Shown here: piece by piece, positions 5,739-6,527 of the stretch
How positions within the stretch are numbered: the stretch's first letter is position 1
Layout: the number at the start of each line of letters is the position of its first letter
From: Chlorobium sp.
GTDB taxonomy: Bacteria; Bacteroidota; Chlorobiia; Chlorobiales; Chlorobiaceae
Assembly (NCBI GenBank): GCA_026193435.1
Contig: JAPHUN010000229.1
Coordinates: 1-6,527 of the forward strand
Direction of reading: 5' to 3'
DNA: 6,527 bases
Position numbers and translations under genes: made by a program
The notes under the pieces: model-generated
Databases searched by the model: none
Told to the model about the DNA's origin: nothing
Seen by the model: the letters and a program-made list of their open reading frames with translations, nothing else

Positions 5739-5868
5739 CAGGAACCATCCTGTTTTCATACACTCCACGGGAAATCAGCGTATGGTTCCGGCTTCACTCT
5801 CTCCGATTTTTAATACATTTACTCAACAACAACCGCTTTTCCTTTTGCGAAACCACAGGAGCATTTCA

Positions 5869-6303
5869 GTGGGAAAAATACCAATAAAAAGAATACTTGC
5901 GATCGACTACGGCACAAAGCGCACGGGCCTGGCCAAAACCGATCCTTTCTGCAGTTTCGCGCAACCTGTCGGCACATTCTCGCCAGAGAAAATCATTTCG
6001 GTCATCGAGTCGTTTCTTCAGGATAATTCTATAGAAAAAATTATCGTTGGCTACCCCCTCAACAGTGATGGAACAAAAAATCCTATGACCGGAATAGTCG
6101 ATTGTTTTATCGAGGAACTGGCAGCGGCGTTCCCGGATATTCCTGTTGAAACCATCGATGAACACGGTTCATCAAAGCAGGCAGGAAAAGTGCTTATCGA
6201 ATCCGGGCTCAGCAGAAAAAAAAGACAGCAGAAAGGGCGTCTTGACTCAGCGGCAGCATGCCTGCTGCTGCAGCACTATCTTGAAAGCACCGGTAAAGCG
6301 TAA
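5869..6303 (+). CDS. ruvX: Holliday junction resolvase-like / pre-16S rRNA nuclease RuvX (YqgF)
   Basis: A 144-residue cytoplasmic RNase H-fold nuclease. The family processes the 5' end of pre-16S rRNA in E. coli and was earlier predicted to be a Holliday junction resolvase. The GTG at 5869 is chosen as start because AGGAG (5857-5861) lies seven bases upstream and the resulting length matches the usual 135-150 residues. The in-frame ATG at 5782 would add 29 unconserved residues. Motifs: [14 protein letters not shown] (9-22, catalytic D13), [16 protein letters not shown] (58-73), TIDEHGSS (95-102, acidic E98) and [15 protein letters not shown] (124-138, D126). The usual DERLTS-type motif reads DEHGSS here. 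It runs divergently from SQR and is followed after 137 bases by pyrE on the same strand. Confidence 0.9.
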   Translation: MGKIPIKRILAIDYGTKRTGLAKTDPFCSFAQPVGTFSPEKIISVIESFLQDNSIEKIIVGYPLNSDGTKNPMTGIVDCFIEELAAAFPDIPVETIDEHGSSKQAGKVLIESGLSRKKRQQKGRLDSAAACLLLQHYLESTGKA

Positions 6304-6325
6304 CCCTTCAGGGGTTATACCCTGA
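6301..6325 (+). promoter_or_regulatory. Two mutually exclusive hairpins at the ruvX stop codon
   Basis: TAACCC (6301-6306) pairs with GGGTTA (6312-6317) around a 5-base loop. TCAGGG (6308-6313) pairs with CCCTGA (6320-6325) around GTTATA. The two stems share bases 6308-6317 and cannot form together. The first stem includes the ruvX stop codon. No U-run follows either, so neither is a standard terminator. They could be an alternative-structure element between ruvX and pyrE, or a weak end signal. Confidence 0.4.
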
Positions 6326-6440
6326 CAACAGACGTAAAGAGCAACTTAGGGTTTAGCAATTAGATCGCGCTTATGTATTTTATACTTTCTTAAACATCCG
6401 GCATTTCGGATAGATAACCACAGCCTTTCAGATCAGACAC
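6326..6440 (+). other. Leader region of pyrE
   Basis: TATACT at 6381-6386 is a plausible -10 but no good -35 lies 16-18 bases before it. ATCCG (6396-6400) and CGGAT (6407-6411) can form a small 5-pair hairpin just downstream. No Shine-Dalgarno site precedes the pyrE ATG. The region may be a promoter plus short leader, or an untranslated link in a ruvX-pyrE transcript. Confidence 0.3.
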
Positions 6441-6527
6441 ATGAGCACACCCGCAATAATTGACATTTTCCGATCTTCCGGAGCCCTGCTCGAAGGACAT
6501 TTCAAACTGACTTCAGGCCTGCACAGC
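6441..6527 (+). CDS. pyrE: Orotate phosphoribosyltransferase, N-terminal 29 codons (cut by window end)
   Basis: PyrE joins orotate to phosphoribosyl pyrophosphate to form OMP, the fifth step of pyrimidine synthesis, in the cytoplasm. The visible part reads [20 protein letters not shown] followed by FKLTSGLHS. This is the characteristic PyrE start: a helix, then GALL.GHF.L.SG.HS, part of the conserved N-terminal hood that helps bind orotate. The ATG at 6441 begins exactly where the family does. The active-site loop and the PRPP-binding motif lie beyond the window. It follows ruvX on the same strand. Confidence 0.9.
   Translation, partial: MSTPAIIDIFRSSGALLEGHFKLTSGLHS

Larger units (their letters stand above)
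5594..5868. other. Divergent intergenic region between SQR and ruvX
   Basis: This region should hold both promoters. Two dyads are visible: TTCCC-GA-GGGAA (5625-5636), 32 bases before the SQR start, and TATAAC-CAACAA-GTTATA (5721-5738). On the reverse strand TATATT (5660-5655) could be a -10 for SQR, but no good -35 accompanies it. Low A/T-rich complexity dominates 5640-5720. The ruvX frame is open back to an ATG at 5782, but the coding start is placed at 5869. Confidence 0.45.

Overview
The window looks like chromosomal DNA from a green sulfur bacterium (Chlorobiaceae) or a close relative. This is an inference from content, not from a marker gene. The grounds are a sulfide:quinone oxidoreductase (SQR), a membrane-anchored octaheme cytochrome of the tetrathionate reductase type with its own cytochrome b, a FISUMP-domain lipoprotein, and dispersed low-complexity intergenic repeats. 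No rRNA, tRNA or CRISPR array is visible.

Left part (1-1620): an unstable, repeat-rich accessory stretch. Three copies of a composite intergenic repeat lie at 1-84, about 499-669 and about 1471-1620. Next to the first copy is a short reverse-strand remnant of a cytochrome b 3' end. It resembles the 3' end of the intact gene that sits next to the third copy. An antitoxin-like gene (250-450) is followed immediately by the first codons of what was probably its RelE/ParE-type toxin, which is lost where the second repeat copy begins. A reverse-strand FISUMP lipoprotein gene (682-1320) lies between copies two and three.

Middle part (1622-5593, all reverse strand): the respiratory sulfur block. In transcription order it holds the SQR gene (5593-4160), a previously uncalled 38-residue cationic/hydrophobic small protein (4122-4006), a convincing rho-independent terminator (3971-3931), the octaheme cytochrome c gene (3831-2224) and a four-helix cytochrome b gene (2227-1622) overlapping it by 4 bases. 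SQR oxidises sulfide and reduces the quinone pool. The octaheme cytochrome and cytochrome b look like a two-part complex linking that pool to a periplasmic sulfur-oxyanion, or possibly nitrogen-oxide, reaction. The physiological substrate and direction cannot be read from sequence.

Right part (5594-6527, forward strand): a divergent intergenic region with two small dyads, then the housekeeping gene ruvX/yqgF, best started at a GTG with a clear AGGAG site. A 137-base leader with two mutually exclusive hairpins follows, then the first 29 codons of pyrE, cut by the window end.
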